Shown one piece after another: positions 1-8,141 of a DNA stretch of 64,000 bases. A model generated the notes under the pieces. That model was not told the DNA's origin and ran no database searches. It saw nothing but the letters and a program-made list of their open reading frames with translations. Each line of letters opens with the position of its first letter. The first letter of the stretch is position 1. The translations under genes and the position numbers were made by a program. Origin of the DNA: Algoriphagus litoralis (GTDB taxonomy: Bacteria > Bacteroidota > Bacteroidia > Cytophagales > Cyclobacteriaceae); contig NZ_QGOL01000012.1 in assembly GCF_003259255.1 (NCBI RefSeq), positions 124,001 through 188,000 on the forward strand, in the 5' to 3' direction.

Positions 1-2070
1 TTTGCCACCGCCGCATGCAATTACCAAGTATTGCTTTCCATTTTTCTCATAAACTGCAGGAGTACCATGACCAGCAGCTGGGAGTTTCGCTTCCCAGAGA
101 ATTTTTCCCGTTTCCTGATCAAAAGCACGGATTTTTTCATCCTTCGTCGCAGCGATAAAGACCAATCCTCCGGCTGTAGCCACTGGTCCTCCGTAGTTTT
201 CGGTCCCTGTTGGAGCAAAACCCTGCGCACTCAGGGAGTCGATTTCACCCAAAGTCACCTGCCACTTTTTCTTTCCGGTATTCATGTCAATGGCGGTGAG
301 TAGGCCCCAAGGTGGATTGGAGCCATAGAGTCCTTCATTTGTGACCAGCCGTTTATACCCATTCATGTAGTATTGTGGGTTGAGTTTGGAGCTTTCTGAT
401 TCCAATTCTTGTTTATCTCCTGCATCGGATTTACCCAAAAGAAAATCCAAAAGTATGAGCCGCTCCTCTCGGGAGATATGGGCAAAAGCAGGCATAGCTC
501 CCCTTCCTTTTTGCAACAGCAAATCCAGAGAATCCGGTGTGTATTTTTCCTTCAAACCAACCAAGCTTGGAATAGCGGGAGCATTTCCTTTTCGCTCCAG
601 GCCATGACAATTGCCGCAATAATTGGTATAAATCGATTGGCCTACATTTCCAAAACTTGCATTTGGAGTCATTTCAATCATCCAGGGGATCTGATTGGCA
701 TTGATGTACATGGTTTGATTGGTGGGATCAAAAGCTGCTCCTCCCCATTCGCCACCCCCATCCATTCCCGGAAAAAGCACCACCGGATTTTCAGCACTAG
801 GAGGAAGCCATGTGTCTCCCATTTTTGCATTTCCAAGTTGCTGACGAATGTCTGAATGCCACTCTGGTTTGAGGTTTAAAATGTCTTTTTCCTCAAATAC
901 CAAATTCATAAAAGGCTCAGGTAAGGTTGGGATTGGCTGAGTTGGAGAAGTCTTTTCACCGCCCAAAGTCGATTGAGGGACTGGAGTCTCCACTATTGGC
1001 CAAATGGGTTCGCCTGTCTCCCGATCAAACACATAAGTCATGCCTTGCTTCGATATCTGTGCTACCGCATCAAACCATTTGCCGTCTTTTTGGATTCGTA
1101 TGAGATTGGGAGGTGCGGGGAAATCCCTGTCCCAAACATCGTGATGAACCGCCTGAAAATGCCAGATTCGTTCACCCGTCTTAGCATCCAGAGCCAAAAG
1201 AGAATTGGCGTACAGGTTATCTCCATGCCGATATCCCCCCCAGAAATCATAAGTCGCTGAGCCAGTCGGCACAAATACAATTCCCCGATCTTGGTCGACG
1301 ACCATTCCCGCCCAGTTATTCGCAGCTCCGATTTGCTTGATGTATTTTGGATCCCAGGTTTCATATCCGGGTTCTCCTTCATGCGGAATGGTATGAAAGA
1401 TCCATTCCCGCTTGCCGGTTTTGATATTGTATGCACGGACATGTCCCGGCGCCGCATCCAAACCTTCGGAAAGCCTCATTCCCATGATCAACAAGTCTTG
1501 ATAAACTACTCCGGGTGTATTGCTCACGATCAGAAAATCCTCTAGATCCGTGTCCAAGTCCTTTCGTAGATCTACTTTGCCCTGATCCCCAAAGTCCATA
1601 ACCGGTTCGCCAGTCATCGCATGCAATGCAAGCAGCCAATTACCCGCAGTGAACAGGATTCGCTGATCCTCTCCTGATTCCCAATACGTCACACCTCGAT
1701 TGGTGCCTGCCCAGGAATTTTCACCTCCCAAAACCTGAAATGGATCGAATCTCCACATTTCCTCTCCAGAAGCTGCATCCAGTGCGAAAACATGAAGCTT
1801 TGGTGTGGAGCCGTAGAGTATCCCATTGACTACAATCGGCTGGCATTGAATCTGACTACGCTCGGTGGCGTCGCCAGTGTGGTAAGTCCAAGCGACATCG
1901 AGTTGGGCGACGTTATCTTTAGTGATCTGTGCCAACGAAGAATAGCGTGCCCCGTCTTCTGATCCGCCGTAGTGTCCCCAGCCCGAATAGTCAATGGTAT
2001 CATTATTTTTTTCGCAGGAGAAAAAAAGGATACTGGAGAATAAAAGTCCAATGGAGGATCTGAGGTTCAT
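1..2070 (-). CDS. PQQ-dependent dehydrogenase with inserted cytochrome c domain, lipoprotein (partial, C-terminus off the window)
   Basis: Translating the minus strand from ATG at 2070 gives 690 uninterrupted residues that leave the window just after an ACGGGK-like motif typical of the last propeller blade, so perhaps 20-30 residues are missing. The N-terminus is a lipoprotein signal (FFSC, Cys19). The body matches membrane/periplasmic quinoprotein glucose dehydrogenases: repeated W-motifs of a PQQ beta-propeller, with a cytochrome c segment inserted before the final blades (C485-GN-C488-H489, likely axial Met in GAMPAF). By family knowledge it oxidises a sugar or alcohol at PQQ and passes electrons to its own haem c and then the respiratory chain. 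The substrate cannot be read from sequence. Outer-face or periplasmic anchoring is inferred from the lipobox. Confidence 0.9.
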   Translation of the reverse strand, partial: MNLRSSIGLLFSSILFFSCEKNNDTIDYSGWGHYGGSEDGARYSSLAQITKDNVAQLDVAWTYHTGDATERSQIQCQPIVVNGILYGSTPKLHVFALDAASGEEMWRFDPFQVLGGENSWAGTNRGVTYWESGEDQRILFTAGNWLLALHAMTGEPVMDFGDQGKVDLRKDLDTDLEDFLIVSNTPGVVYQDLLIMGMRLSEGLDAAPGHVRAYNIKTGKREWIFHTIPHEGEPGYETWDPKYIKQIGAANNWAGMVVDQDRGIVFVPTGSATYDFWGGYRHGDNLYANSLLALDAKTGERIWHFQAVHHDVWDRDFPAPPNLIRIQKDGKWFDAVAQISKQGMTYVFDRETGEPIWPIVETPVPQSTLGGEKTSPTQPIPTLPEPFMNLVFEEKDILNLKPEWHSDIRQQLGNAKMGDTWLPPSAENPVVLFPGMDGGGEWGGAAFDPTNQTMYINANQIPWMIEMTPNASFGNVGQSIYTNYCGNCHGLERKGNAPAIPSLVGLKEKYTPDSLDLLLQKGRGAMPAFAHISREERLILLDFLLGKSDAGDKQELESESSKLNPQYYMNGYKRLVTNEGLYGSNPPWGLLTAIDMNTGKKKWQVTLGEIDSLSAQGFAPTGTENYGGPVATAGGLVFIAATKDEKIRAFDQETGKILWEAKLPAAGHGTPAVYEKNGKQYLVIACGGGK

Positions 2071-2185
2071 TTGGGTTTGGTTTTGGTCTCAGAATATCGG
2101 GGATTTTTCAGGACAGAACAAGGCCTAGGAGTTTCGCTACCCTTGCCATAGTGTTTTTTTGGAATGGACAGGAAAGATTAATGCC

Positions 2186-2947
2186 TTATTTTGATCCGGT
2201 TACCCGTTCGTATTTTGCATCATAGTCTTTGCGAAGCGTGCCAAATAAGCGATCCCAGATTAAGGTGTAAAGACCATAATTTCCATGGAAATGTTCGTGG
2301 TGCTGATTGTGGGCGGTGCCTGTGCTGACCCAGCGCCCAAACCAATGCCGCTGGAAGTTTTTGGGGAAAAGCTCCACTCCCAGATGGCCGTAGACATTGT
2401 AGAAAAACTGAAAAAGCAGAAACAGTCCCAAAGAGGATTGCTGTACGGGTAGTGTGAATGCAATCACGGGTATGATGCCCGCCTCAATTACTGCTTCCAA
2501 GGGATGAAATGCATAAGCTGTCCACGGAGAGGGATTCGTGGACTTATGATGAACCTTGTGCACCAAACGAAATAATTTTGGGTGATGCATCAGTCGGTGC
2601 ATTCCATAAAAATAAGCATCGTGGATCAGCAGCATCAGCGGGAAGCAGAGGTAATAATAGATCATACCGTACTTGTCTTTTTCCCAATAGAGGTTGGTAA
2701 AGGGCTGGAATACGATAAAAACCAGCGTTGCAATGGTAGCAAAAATTAGGATCGTTAAAAGAGAATAGCTGATGTCTCTGGAGTAATCCCTGAATTTTGG
2801 GAATTTGGCCTGCATCCTTCGTTTGGCCATGCTTTTTTTCAACAGGAAGTAAAAAACAAAGAATGCCAATCCAGCTATTACAAAATATCTGGTAGTCGTC
2901 AGCTCCGTGATCCTAAACCATCTGTAGGAAAATTCTCCCCATTGCAT
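2186..2947 (-). CDS. Fatty acid hydroxylase / sterol desaturase superfamily protein
   Basis: A 253-residue integral membrane protein with the three histidine clusters of the di-iron fatty-acid-hydroxylase superfamily: H117-x3-H121-H122, H130-x2-H133-H134 and H213-x2-H216-H217, plus an extra H148. Hydrophobic segments near residues 21-36, 62-81 and 95-115 and again at 155-185 fit the membrane-embedded fold. The family adds OH groups to, or desaturates, lipid chains or sterol/carotenoid-type molecules using O2; which lipid is used here cannot be told. It is same-strand with the upstream oxidoreductase but the 115-bp gap holds no visible signal. Confidence 0.85.
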   Translation of the reverse strand: MQWGEFSYRWFRITELTTTRYFVIAGLAFFVFYFLLKKSMAKRRMQAKFPKFRDYSRDISYSLLTILIFATIATLVFIVFQPFTNLYWEKDKYGMIYYYLCFPLMLLIHDAYFYGMHRLMHHPKLFRLVHKVHHKSTNPSPWTAYAFHPLEAVIEAGIIPVIAFTLPVQQSSLGLFLLFQFFYNVYGHLGVELFPKNFQRHWFGRWVSTGTAHNQHHEHFHGNYGLYTLIWDRLFGTLRKDYDAKYERVTGSK

Positions 2948-3064
2948 ATCCTCGAATTTTTCCCAAAAGATAGGGGTAAAGAGACATCAATACATAGGAA
3001 AAAGGTGTTGAAAAATCATTAATTTCTTTAGTAGCCGGTGGCCGTTCACAAGCCCTTCTTTTCT

Positions 3065-3072
3065 TACCTTTG
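3065..3072 (+). promoter_or_regulatory. Bacteroidota -7 promoter box (TACCTTTG) directly before ccmB
   Basis: TACCTTTG matches the TAnnTTTG -7 consensus exactly and ends 4 bases before the ATG at 3077. If used, the transcript would be leaderless or nearly so. No clear -33 TTTG is present, so the assignment is tentative. Confidence 0.35.
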
Positions 3073-3076
3073 GCAC

Positions 3077-3742
3077 ATGTGGAAAGAAATCTCCGTCCTC
3101 ATCCAAAAGGAAGTCAAGCTCGAATGGCGCCAAAAATATGCGCTTAATGGAATCTTGCTCTATGTGGTCTCGGCTGTTTTTATCACCTATCTCAGTGTTG
3201 GTGCCAAGATGGGCAATCTGTCTGTCCCTACTTGGAATGCGCTGTACTGGATCATCATTCTCTTTTCGGCGGTGAATGCCGTTGCAAAAAGTTTTGTCCA
3301 AGAGCATCAGGGAAGGCAATTATATTACTACATGATCGCCTCACCTGAGTCAATTATTCTTTCCAAGATTTTTTACAATACCGGATTGACTTTGATTTTG
3401 GCCTTGTTGGGCTATGGGGTTTTTTCCGTGATTTTGGGTAATCCTGTTCAGGATCAGGGGCTATTTCTGTTGAATTTGGTTTTGGGTTCGGTGGGTTTTT
3501 CTGCCAGTCTGACGATGGTCAGCGGGATTGCTTCCAAAGCCGGAAACAATGCCACGCTGATGGCAATTTTAAGTTTCCCTGTAATAATTCCGATTCTCCT
3601 GATGGCGATCCGTATTTCAAAAAATGCCCTGGATGGCTTAGATTGGAGCGTCAGTGCAGATAAGCTGCTCAGCTTACTGGCGATCAATGCGATCGTAGGC
3701 GTGACTGGATATATTTTATTTCCCTATTTGTGGAGGAGCTGA
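3077..3742 (+). CDS. ccmB: Haem exporter / cytochrome c maturation permease CcmB
   Basis: A 221-residue membrane protein with about six hydrophobic segments and the CcmB pattern: an N-terminal amphipathic stretch (KEVKLEWRQKYALNG), a conserved QEHQGRQLYYY loop, and a C-terminal half with GNNATLMAILSFP. CcmB is the permease that works with the ATPase CcmA in the haem-handling step of periplasmic cytochrome c maturation. I start it at the ATG at 3077, since that gives the family's usual N-terminus; an in-frame ATG at 3038 would add 13 residues not expected in the family. Unusually, neither ccmA nor a ccmC/ccsA-type gene lies next to it. A local client exists in the cytochrome-containing dehydrogenase at 1-2070. 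Confidence 0.88.
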   Translation: MWKEISVLIQKEVKLEWRQKYALNGILLYVVSAVFITYLSVGAKMGNLSVPTWNALYWIIILFSAVNAVAKSFVQEHQGRQLYYYMIASPESIILSKIFYNTGLTLILALLGYGVFSVILGNPVQDQGLFLLNLVLGSVGFSASLTMVSGIASKAGNNATLMAILSFPVIIPILLMAIRISKNALDGLDWSVSADKLLSLLAINAIVGVTGYILFPYLWRS

Positions 3743-3951
3743 GGGGATTTACGATTTTAGAATTACGAATCACGATGGATAAAGCTCTTCTATCGTCCAT
3801 CTAGCACATCTCGCCTCTTTCTAGTTTTTTCACTTTTCATTTGCTAGCTCTTCAACTCCAATTGCTCAGAGCTAGAGTAATTTTCCAGTTTTTCAACTCT
3901 TCGACTTCGCTCAGAGTGACAGTTTTCCAACGATCCTTATAACTTTAAACC
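3743..3951. repeat. Intergenic stretch with inverted and dispersed-type repeats
   Basis: The 209-bp gap after ccmB has no coding frame. It holds short direct repeats of an ACGA-containing word (3750-3777), a perfect 8-bp inverted repeat CTAGCTCT/AGAGCTAG (3844-3851 and 3868-3875, 16-base loop), and the word CTTCGACTTCGCTCAGAGTG (3899-3918), whose arms ACTCT/AGAGT can fold. The last word resembles a family of short intergenic palindromic repeats that I recall from many bacterial genomes. No role is known to me. Confidence 0.5.
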
Positions 3952-4713
3952 ATGAATACTAAAATTGCACTGATCACCGGAGCCACTTCCGGGATAGGAA
4001 AAGCTTGTGCGTTGACCCTTGCCAACATGGGTTTCGACATCATCGCAACCGGTCGCAGAGCAGAAAGATTGGACGCGTTACAAAGGGAATTAGCTTCCGA
4101 TGTCCGTTTTTTGCCATTGGTTTTTGATGTGCGCGACCGCGAAAAAGTCGGCGAAATTCTTGGGAATCTTCCAACGGACTGGTCAGCCATCGATGTTTTG
4201 ATCAACAATGCCGGAAATGCGCACGGCATGGACCCGATCCAGACTGGAAGTCTAGACGATTGGGATGCGATGATGGACATCAATGTCAAAGGGCTACTTT
4301 ACGTCTCCAAAGCTATAATTCCCGGCATGACCGAGCGAAACTCGGGTATGATTATCAATATCGGGTCGATAGCAGGTAAGGAAGTCTATCCCAATGGCAA
4401 TGTCTATTGCGGATCTAAGTTTGCCGTGGATGCGATCACCAAAGGTATGCGAATCGACTTGAATCCTTTTGGGATCAAAGTGATCGGAATCCATCCCGGA
4501 CTGGTGGAGACGGAATTTTCCCTCGTTCGCTTCAAAGGAGATGAAGGCCGTGCCGAGTCTGTCTACAAAGGCTTTGAGCCGCTCTATGCGCAGGATATCG
4601 CTGATATTGTCGAGTTTGTGGTGAATCGTCCTGCGCATGTGGTGTTAGCTGACATTGTCGTGCTGCCTACTGCTCAGGCTTCGGCTACCGTTGTCAAGAA
4701 AAACGTGTCCTAA
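3952..4713 (+). CDS. Short-chain dehydrogenase/reductase (YdfG-like 3-hydroxy acid dehydrogenase type)
   Basis: A 253-residue classical SDR. The NAD(P)-binding TGATSGIG motif is at residues 9-16, NNAG at 85-88, and the catalytic tetrad at N111, S139, Y152 and K156. The GRR at residues 34-36 after the second beta strand suggests NADP(H) preference (inference). Overall resemblance is to YdfG-type NADP-dependent 3-hydroxy acid / serine dehydrogenases, cytoplasmic enzymes with broad substrates. Its stop overlaps the start of the VanX-like gene by one base (TAATG), so the two are co-translated. Confidence 0.88.
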   Translation: MNTKIALITGATSGIGKACALTLANMGFDIIATGRRAERLDALQRELASDVRFLPLVFDVRDREKVGEILGNLPTDWSAIDVLINNAGNAHGMDPIQTGSLDDWDAMMDINVKGLLYVSKAIIPGMTERNSGMIINIGSIAGKEVYPNGNVYCGSKFAVDAITKGMRIDLNPFGIKVIGIHPGLVETEFSLVRFKGDEGRAESVYKGFEPLYAQDIADIVEFVVNRPAHVVLADIVVLPTAQASATVVKKNVS

Positions 4714-5462
4714 TGCGAAAAATTAGATTAGCCCTATTGGGCTTTGCCCTAGCATGTACTTCGGCGCAAAAAAGTGAACAGGAGGTATTTTCTGCACAGC
4801 AGCGGGAAATAGTAGCTCAAGTCGAATCCCTAGTTTCAAGAGATTCTATTTCGGAGTTGGAAAAATTGCTTTTCGCTCAGGGTTTGCTTGATGTGCAGGT
4901 CTCAATTCCTGACATCAAAATTGAGCTGAAATATTCTACGACTGACAACTTTTTTGGCAAAGATGTTTATGGAGATTTAGATCGATGCTATCTCCAGCCT
5001 GAAGCTATCGAAATGCTTAAAAAAGCTCAGGAAAGCCTGAAAAAGGAATATCCCAACTTGACACTCTTGGTTTATGATGGAGTGCGGCCGCTAAGTGTGC
5101 AGCAGATTCTTTGGGATAGTCTGGATAAGCCGGATAGCATCAAGCCGCTTTATGTTTCTGATCCCAAAATTGGTGGTCTGCATAATTATGGTGTGGCGGT
5201 GGATTTGACGATTTTCGATTTGGAAACAGGTGCTCCCTTGGATATGGGTACGACTTACGATTATTTTGGCTATCCTGCCTATCCTGATCGGGAAAAACAG
5301 ATGATTGCCGAGGGAAAAATCACTCAGTTACATGTTTCTAACCGTGAAATCCTCAGAAAAGTGATGGTCGGAGCAGGTTTTACAGGAATCGGTAGCGAAT
5401 GGTGGCATTTCAATGCATTTTCACGCAAAGAAGCTGGCGAGAAATTCGAGCTGATTAAGTAG
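4713..5462 (+). CDS. D-alanyl-D-alanine dipeptidase, VanX / M15D family lipoprotein
   Basis: A 249-residue M15D peptidase. The zinc-binding and catalytic set is intact: H157 and D164 in LHNYGVAVDL, the base E229 and third ligand H232 in SEWWHFNAF, and the R125 of YDGVRP that shapes the active site. The N-terminus is a lipoprotein signal (GFALAC, Cys15), which places it in the periplasm or outer membrane. The family cleaves D-Ala-D-Ala; in Gram-negative bacteria this is generally taken as cell-wall dipeptide recycling or nutrition rather than vancomycin resistance, and no vanHA genes are nearby. Translationally coupled to the SDR gene. Confidence 0.88.
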   Translation: MRKIRLALLGFALACTSAQKSEQEVFSAQQREIVAQVESLVSRDSISELEKLLFAQGLLDVQVSIPDIKIELKYSTTDNFFGKDVYGDLDRCYLQPEAIEMLKKAQESLKKEYPNLTLLVYDGVRPLSVQQILWDSLDKPDSIKPLYVSDPKIGGLHNYGVAVDLTIFDLETGAPLDMGTTYDYFGYPAYPDREKQMIAEGKITQLHVSNREILRKVMVGAGFTGIGSEWWHFNAFSRKEAGEKFELIK

Positions 5463-5599
5463 TATCTGGATTTAAGTATCAAGATTTTAGTATTTAGTAT
5501 CAAGACACAAGTATCAAGATCGAAACCATGGTCAATGATCAAACTCAATGACCAAAAACTTTGTAACCAATAACTCAATAACCCATAACCCCCTAACCT
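5463..5599. repeat. Intergenic short tandem-like repeats (AGTATCAAGA x3; AAC-rich words)
   Basis: AGTATCAAGA occurs three times, at 5475-5484, 5496-5505 and 5510-5519, spaced 21 and 14 bases apart. It is followed by a run of related words (CAATGATCAA, CAATGACCAA, AACCAATAACTCAATAACCC) up to the start of the next gene at 5600. There is no open frame and no clear hairpin. The composition differs from that of the flanking genes. Confidence 0.55.
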
Positions 5600-6343
5600 A
5601 TGAATCTCAAACCCACAATTCTTGCTTTTGCGCTGATATTCACTTTTGCGCTAGCATCATTTGCACAGCAAAAGCCACCCATCCGAGCACTTGTATTTTC
5701 CAAAACAGCAGGTTTTCGTCACCAGTCTATTCCCGAAGGAGTGGCGGCATTGAAAAAATTGGGTCAGACTCATGTTTTCAATGTCTATACTACTGAAGAT
5801 GCCAATCATTTCACAGATGAAAATCTAGCCAAATATGATGTCATTATATTAATGAGTACTACCGGTACGATTTTCAATGATGCGCAGAAAGCTGCTTTTC
5901 AGAAATTTGTACAAAGTGGAAAAGGTGTGGTAGGAATCCACTCCGCAACGGATACTGAATACGAATGGCCTTGGTATAACAAACTGATCGGAGCCTATTT
6001 CCTTGCACATCCACGGCAGCAGACTTTGAGGCTGGAGGTAGTAGATCAAAATCATCCCGCTACTTGGCATCTACCCAAAAACTGGCTATGGACCGACGAA
6101 CTTTATGAGTTTAGAGAAATCAATCCTGCCATCAAAGTCTTGATCAATGCTGATGAGACTACCTATGAGCCTGCCAAAGCAATGGGCGCAAGCCACCCGA
6201 TGGCTTGGTATCATGAGTATGACGGAGGGAGAGTGTTCTATACTGCACTTGGTCACGTGGAGTCCGCATTTCAGGATCCGGACTTTTTGAAGCATTTGTA
6301 CGGAGGAATCTGGTACGCAGCCAAAGGACATTTGCCAAAGTAA
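5600..6343 (+). CDS. ThuA domain-containing protein, secreted
   Basis: A 247-residue protein with a signal peptide (FALASFAQQ, cleavage near residue 23) and a single ThuA domain. The domain is a glutamine-amidotransferase-like fold with the conserved start RALVFSKTAGFRHQSI, GVVGIHSATDTEYEWPWY in the middle and PMAWYHEYDGGRVFYTALGH near the end. ThuA was named from trehalose utilisation in Rhizobium, and in Bacteroidota the domain is common in secreted proteins linked to sugar, especially 3-keto-glycoside, breakdown. The exact activity is not settled. A strong terminator follows at 6358-6386. Confidence 0.87.
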   Translation: MNLKPTILAFALIFTFALASFAQQKPPIRALVFSKTAGFRHQSIPEGVAALKKLGQTHVFNVYTTEDANHFTDENLAKYDVIILMSTTGTIFNDAQKAAFQKFVQSGKGVVGIHSATDTEYEWPWYNKLIGAYFLAHPRQQTLRLEVVDQNHPATWHLPKNWLWTDELYEFREINPAIKVLINADETTYEPAKAMGASHPMAWYHEYDGGRVFYTALGHVESAFQDPDFLKHLYGGIWYAAKGHLPK

Positions 6344-6357
6344 TCCACCAAAAAGTC

Positions 6358-6386
6358 AAGGCTTCGGAACTTCCGGAGCCTTTTTT
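6358..6386 (+). terminator. Rho-independent terminator after the ThuA gene
   Basis: Arms 6358-6368 and 6372-6382 pair over 11 positions (one G-T) with a 3-base loop, followed by a run of six T (6381-6386). Confidence 0.85.
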
Positions 6387-6415
6387 GGTTTAGACCTTAG
6401 TATAACTTAATTCCC

Positions 6416-6997
6416 ATGCTAAAAGCTCAAGCCAGACCCGTTCACCTCTACATGGAGGCCAATCCCAATCCTAATTCGCTCAAGTTTGTCGCCAATTTCA
6501 TGTTGGTAGAGGAGGGAGTGAGTTTTGATTATCCGGATGCAGCAAGTGCTGAGAATAGTCAACTTGCCAAAGAACTCTTCAATTTTGCCGCGGTACAGCG
6601 GGTATTTATAGCGTCCAATTTTGTAACAGTCACCAAATCAGATGAGGTGGAATGGGCGGAAATTCAAACCATCATTCGGGATCATATCAAGCAATACCTG
6701 GAGTCGGGACAAAAGGTAGTGATAGCCAGTTTTGAGAAAGATCCGCTTTTTGATGAAAACGACACCGAGGTGGTCAAAAAAATCAAGGGAATCCTTGACG
6801 AATACATTCGTCCCGCGGTCGAGCAGGATGGTGGCGCAATTGTTTTTCATTCATTTCACGACGGTATCGTCAAAGTACAGCTGCAAGGTTCCTGCTCTGG
6901 TTGCCCAAGCAGCACCGTGACTTTGAAAGCTGGTATCCAAAACCTTTTGACTCGTATGCTTCCTGAGGTGAAGGAAGTAGTGGCAGAGGGAGTATAA
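6416..6997 (+). CDS. NifU family Fe-S cluster scaffold/carrier (Nfu type)
   Basis: A 193-residue protein with an Nfu N-terminal domain (residues about 10-95, beginning MEANPNPNSLKF) and a C-terminal NifU domain (about 118-190) with the cluster-binding C160-x2-C163 in GSCSGCPSS. Two such proteins share a [4Fe-4S] cluster at this motif and deliver it to apo-enzymes in the cytoplasm. Clients in this window would include IspH, IlvD and LeuC, all 4Fe-4S enzymes, though no genetic link is shown. The start at 6416 is the first ATG after the upstream terminator. The next gene begins 10 bases after its stop. Confidence 0.9.
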   Translation: MLKAQARPVHLYMEANPNPNSLKFVANFMLVEEGVSFDYPDAASAENSQLAKELFNFAAVQRVFIASNFVTVTKSDEVEWAEIQTIIRDHIKQYLESGQKVVIASFEKDPLFDENDTEVVKKIKGILDEYIRPAVEQDGGAIVFHSFHDGIVKVQLQGSCSGCPSSTVTLKAGIQNLLTRMLPEVKEVVAEGV

Positions 6998-7007
6998 TTA
7001 GTAATTT

Positions 7008-8084
7008 ATGGCGAAAAAGGACTGGTCGTGGGCGATACTCGGTATTTTGGCGCTGATCATCCGCTATTTTGCAGTTCAAAACCCAGAAGCGACCGACGAG
7101 ATCTACTCCAGGAAGTTCTTTCCCGGGATTAGAAATGTGATTGATATGACACTGGGAAATCTTCCGTTTCCCAGTGTTTACCTTTTCGTTGCCACGGTTT
7201 TATTTGTTTTGGGGCTTTTTGCCTACCGATTTTATCTCCGCCAAGGATGGAAATCCAAAGTGGTCTATTTCTTTCAGGCTTTGGCCAATGGGCTCGGAGC
7301 GCTGATTTTTTTCTTTTTAGTCCTTTGGGGATTCAACTACCAGCGGACGCCCATCTTCCAGCAGCTTTCGCTTAATCCTAAATCGCTCAACTTGGAGCAG
7401 CTGAAGTCTGAGATTGAAATCACCAAGCGGCTCGTCAACCAGTACCGTGGGCGAGTATCAACCGATAGCTTGGCCATCAATTCCATCATGGAGTATCCCG
7501 AGTTGGAAAAACTCGTACGGGCAAACATGAACGAGAATCTAGAAATTTTGGGATTGAATTTCACCGGAAAACCCAGAACTAAGCAATTCCCGCCGCCGGG
7601 ATTTATGCGGAAAATGGGCATTTTGGGTATCTACTTTCCGTTCACAGGTGAAAGCTACATTGACCCTTCTCTGCACCCGCTCGAGCAGCCGTTTACGGTA
7701 GCCCATGAAATGGCGCACAGCTACGGAGTCACCGACGAAGGTGAGGCCAATTTCATCGCTTGGGTGATTTGCACCAATTCGGATGATCCTCTGCTTCGTT
7801 ATTCCGGTCACTTGAGATTATTTCAGTATCAATTGCGGGATTTCTATCGAATAGCTCCTGATGAGTACAAAGAATGGGTAAAAAATCTGTCAGTCGGAAT
7901 CAGGAACGATCTGAACGCTATCCGTGAAGCAAGTGAACGGGTCAAGCCGCTTTCCTTGGAGCTGAGCAGAAGATCAAATGATATTTTTCTAAAAAGTCAG
8001 GGCGTCAAAGCCGGGGTTAACTCCTATCAGCAGCTTCCGATGTTGGCTTTTTCTTGGAGAAAAAGGATGAATTTGCAAGATTGA
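7008..8084 (+). CDS. DUF3810 family membrane protein with HExxH metalloprotease-like motif
   Basis: A 358-residue protein of the Bacteroidota/Firmicutes DUF3810 family. Three hydrophobic segments come first (about residues 7-22, 57-75 and 89-109), then a soluble part with H233-E-x2-H237 and a following acidic patch (E244, E246) in VTDEGEANFIA. This is the layout of a zincin, so it is probably a membrane-anchored zinc peptidase; no substrate is known to me. It sits 10 bp downstream of the Nfu gene and is likely co-transcribed. Confidence 0.85.
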   Translation: MAKKDWSWAILGILALIIRYFAVQNPEATDEIYSRKFFPGIRNVIDMTLGNLPFPSVYLFVATVLFVLGLFAYRFYLRQGWKSKVVYFFQALANGLGALIFFFLVLWGFNYQRTPIFQQLSLNPKSLNLEQLKSEIEITKRLVNQYRGRVSTDSLAINSIMEYPELEKLVRANMNENLEILGLNFTGKPRTKQFPPPGFMRKMGILGIYFPFTGESYIDPSLHPLEQPFTVAHEMAHSYGVTDEGEANFIAWVICTNSDDPLLRYSGHLRLFQYQLRDFYRIAPDEYKEWVKNLSVGIRNDLNAIREASERVKPLSLELSRRSNDIFLKSQGVKAGVNSYQQLPMLAFSWRKRMNLQD

Positions 8085-8141
8085 TTTTTTTGAATTTAAA
8101 AGAATAAACCTAGTTTTAGGACGAATAATGTAATTTTCAAA

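Noticed and set aside
5475..5519. CRISPR array
   Set aside because: Only three 10-bp copies with irregular 4-11 bp spacing, and no cas genes.
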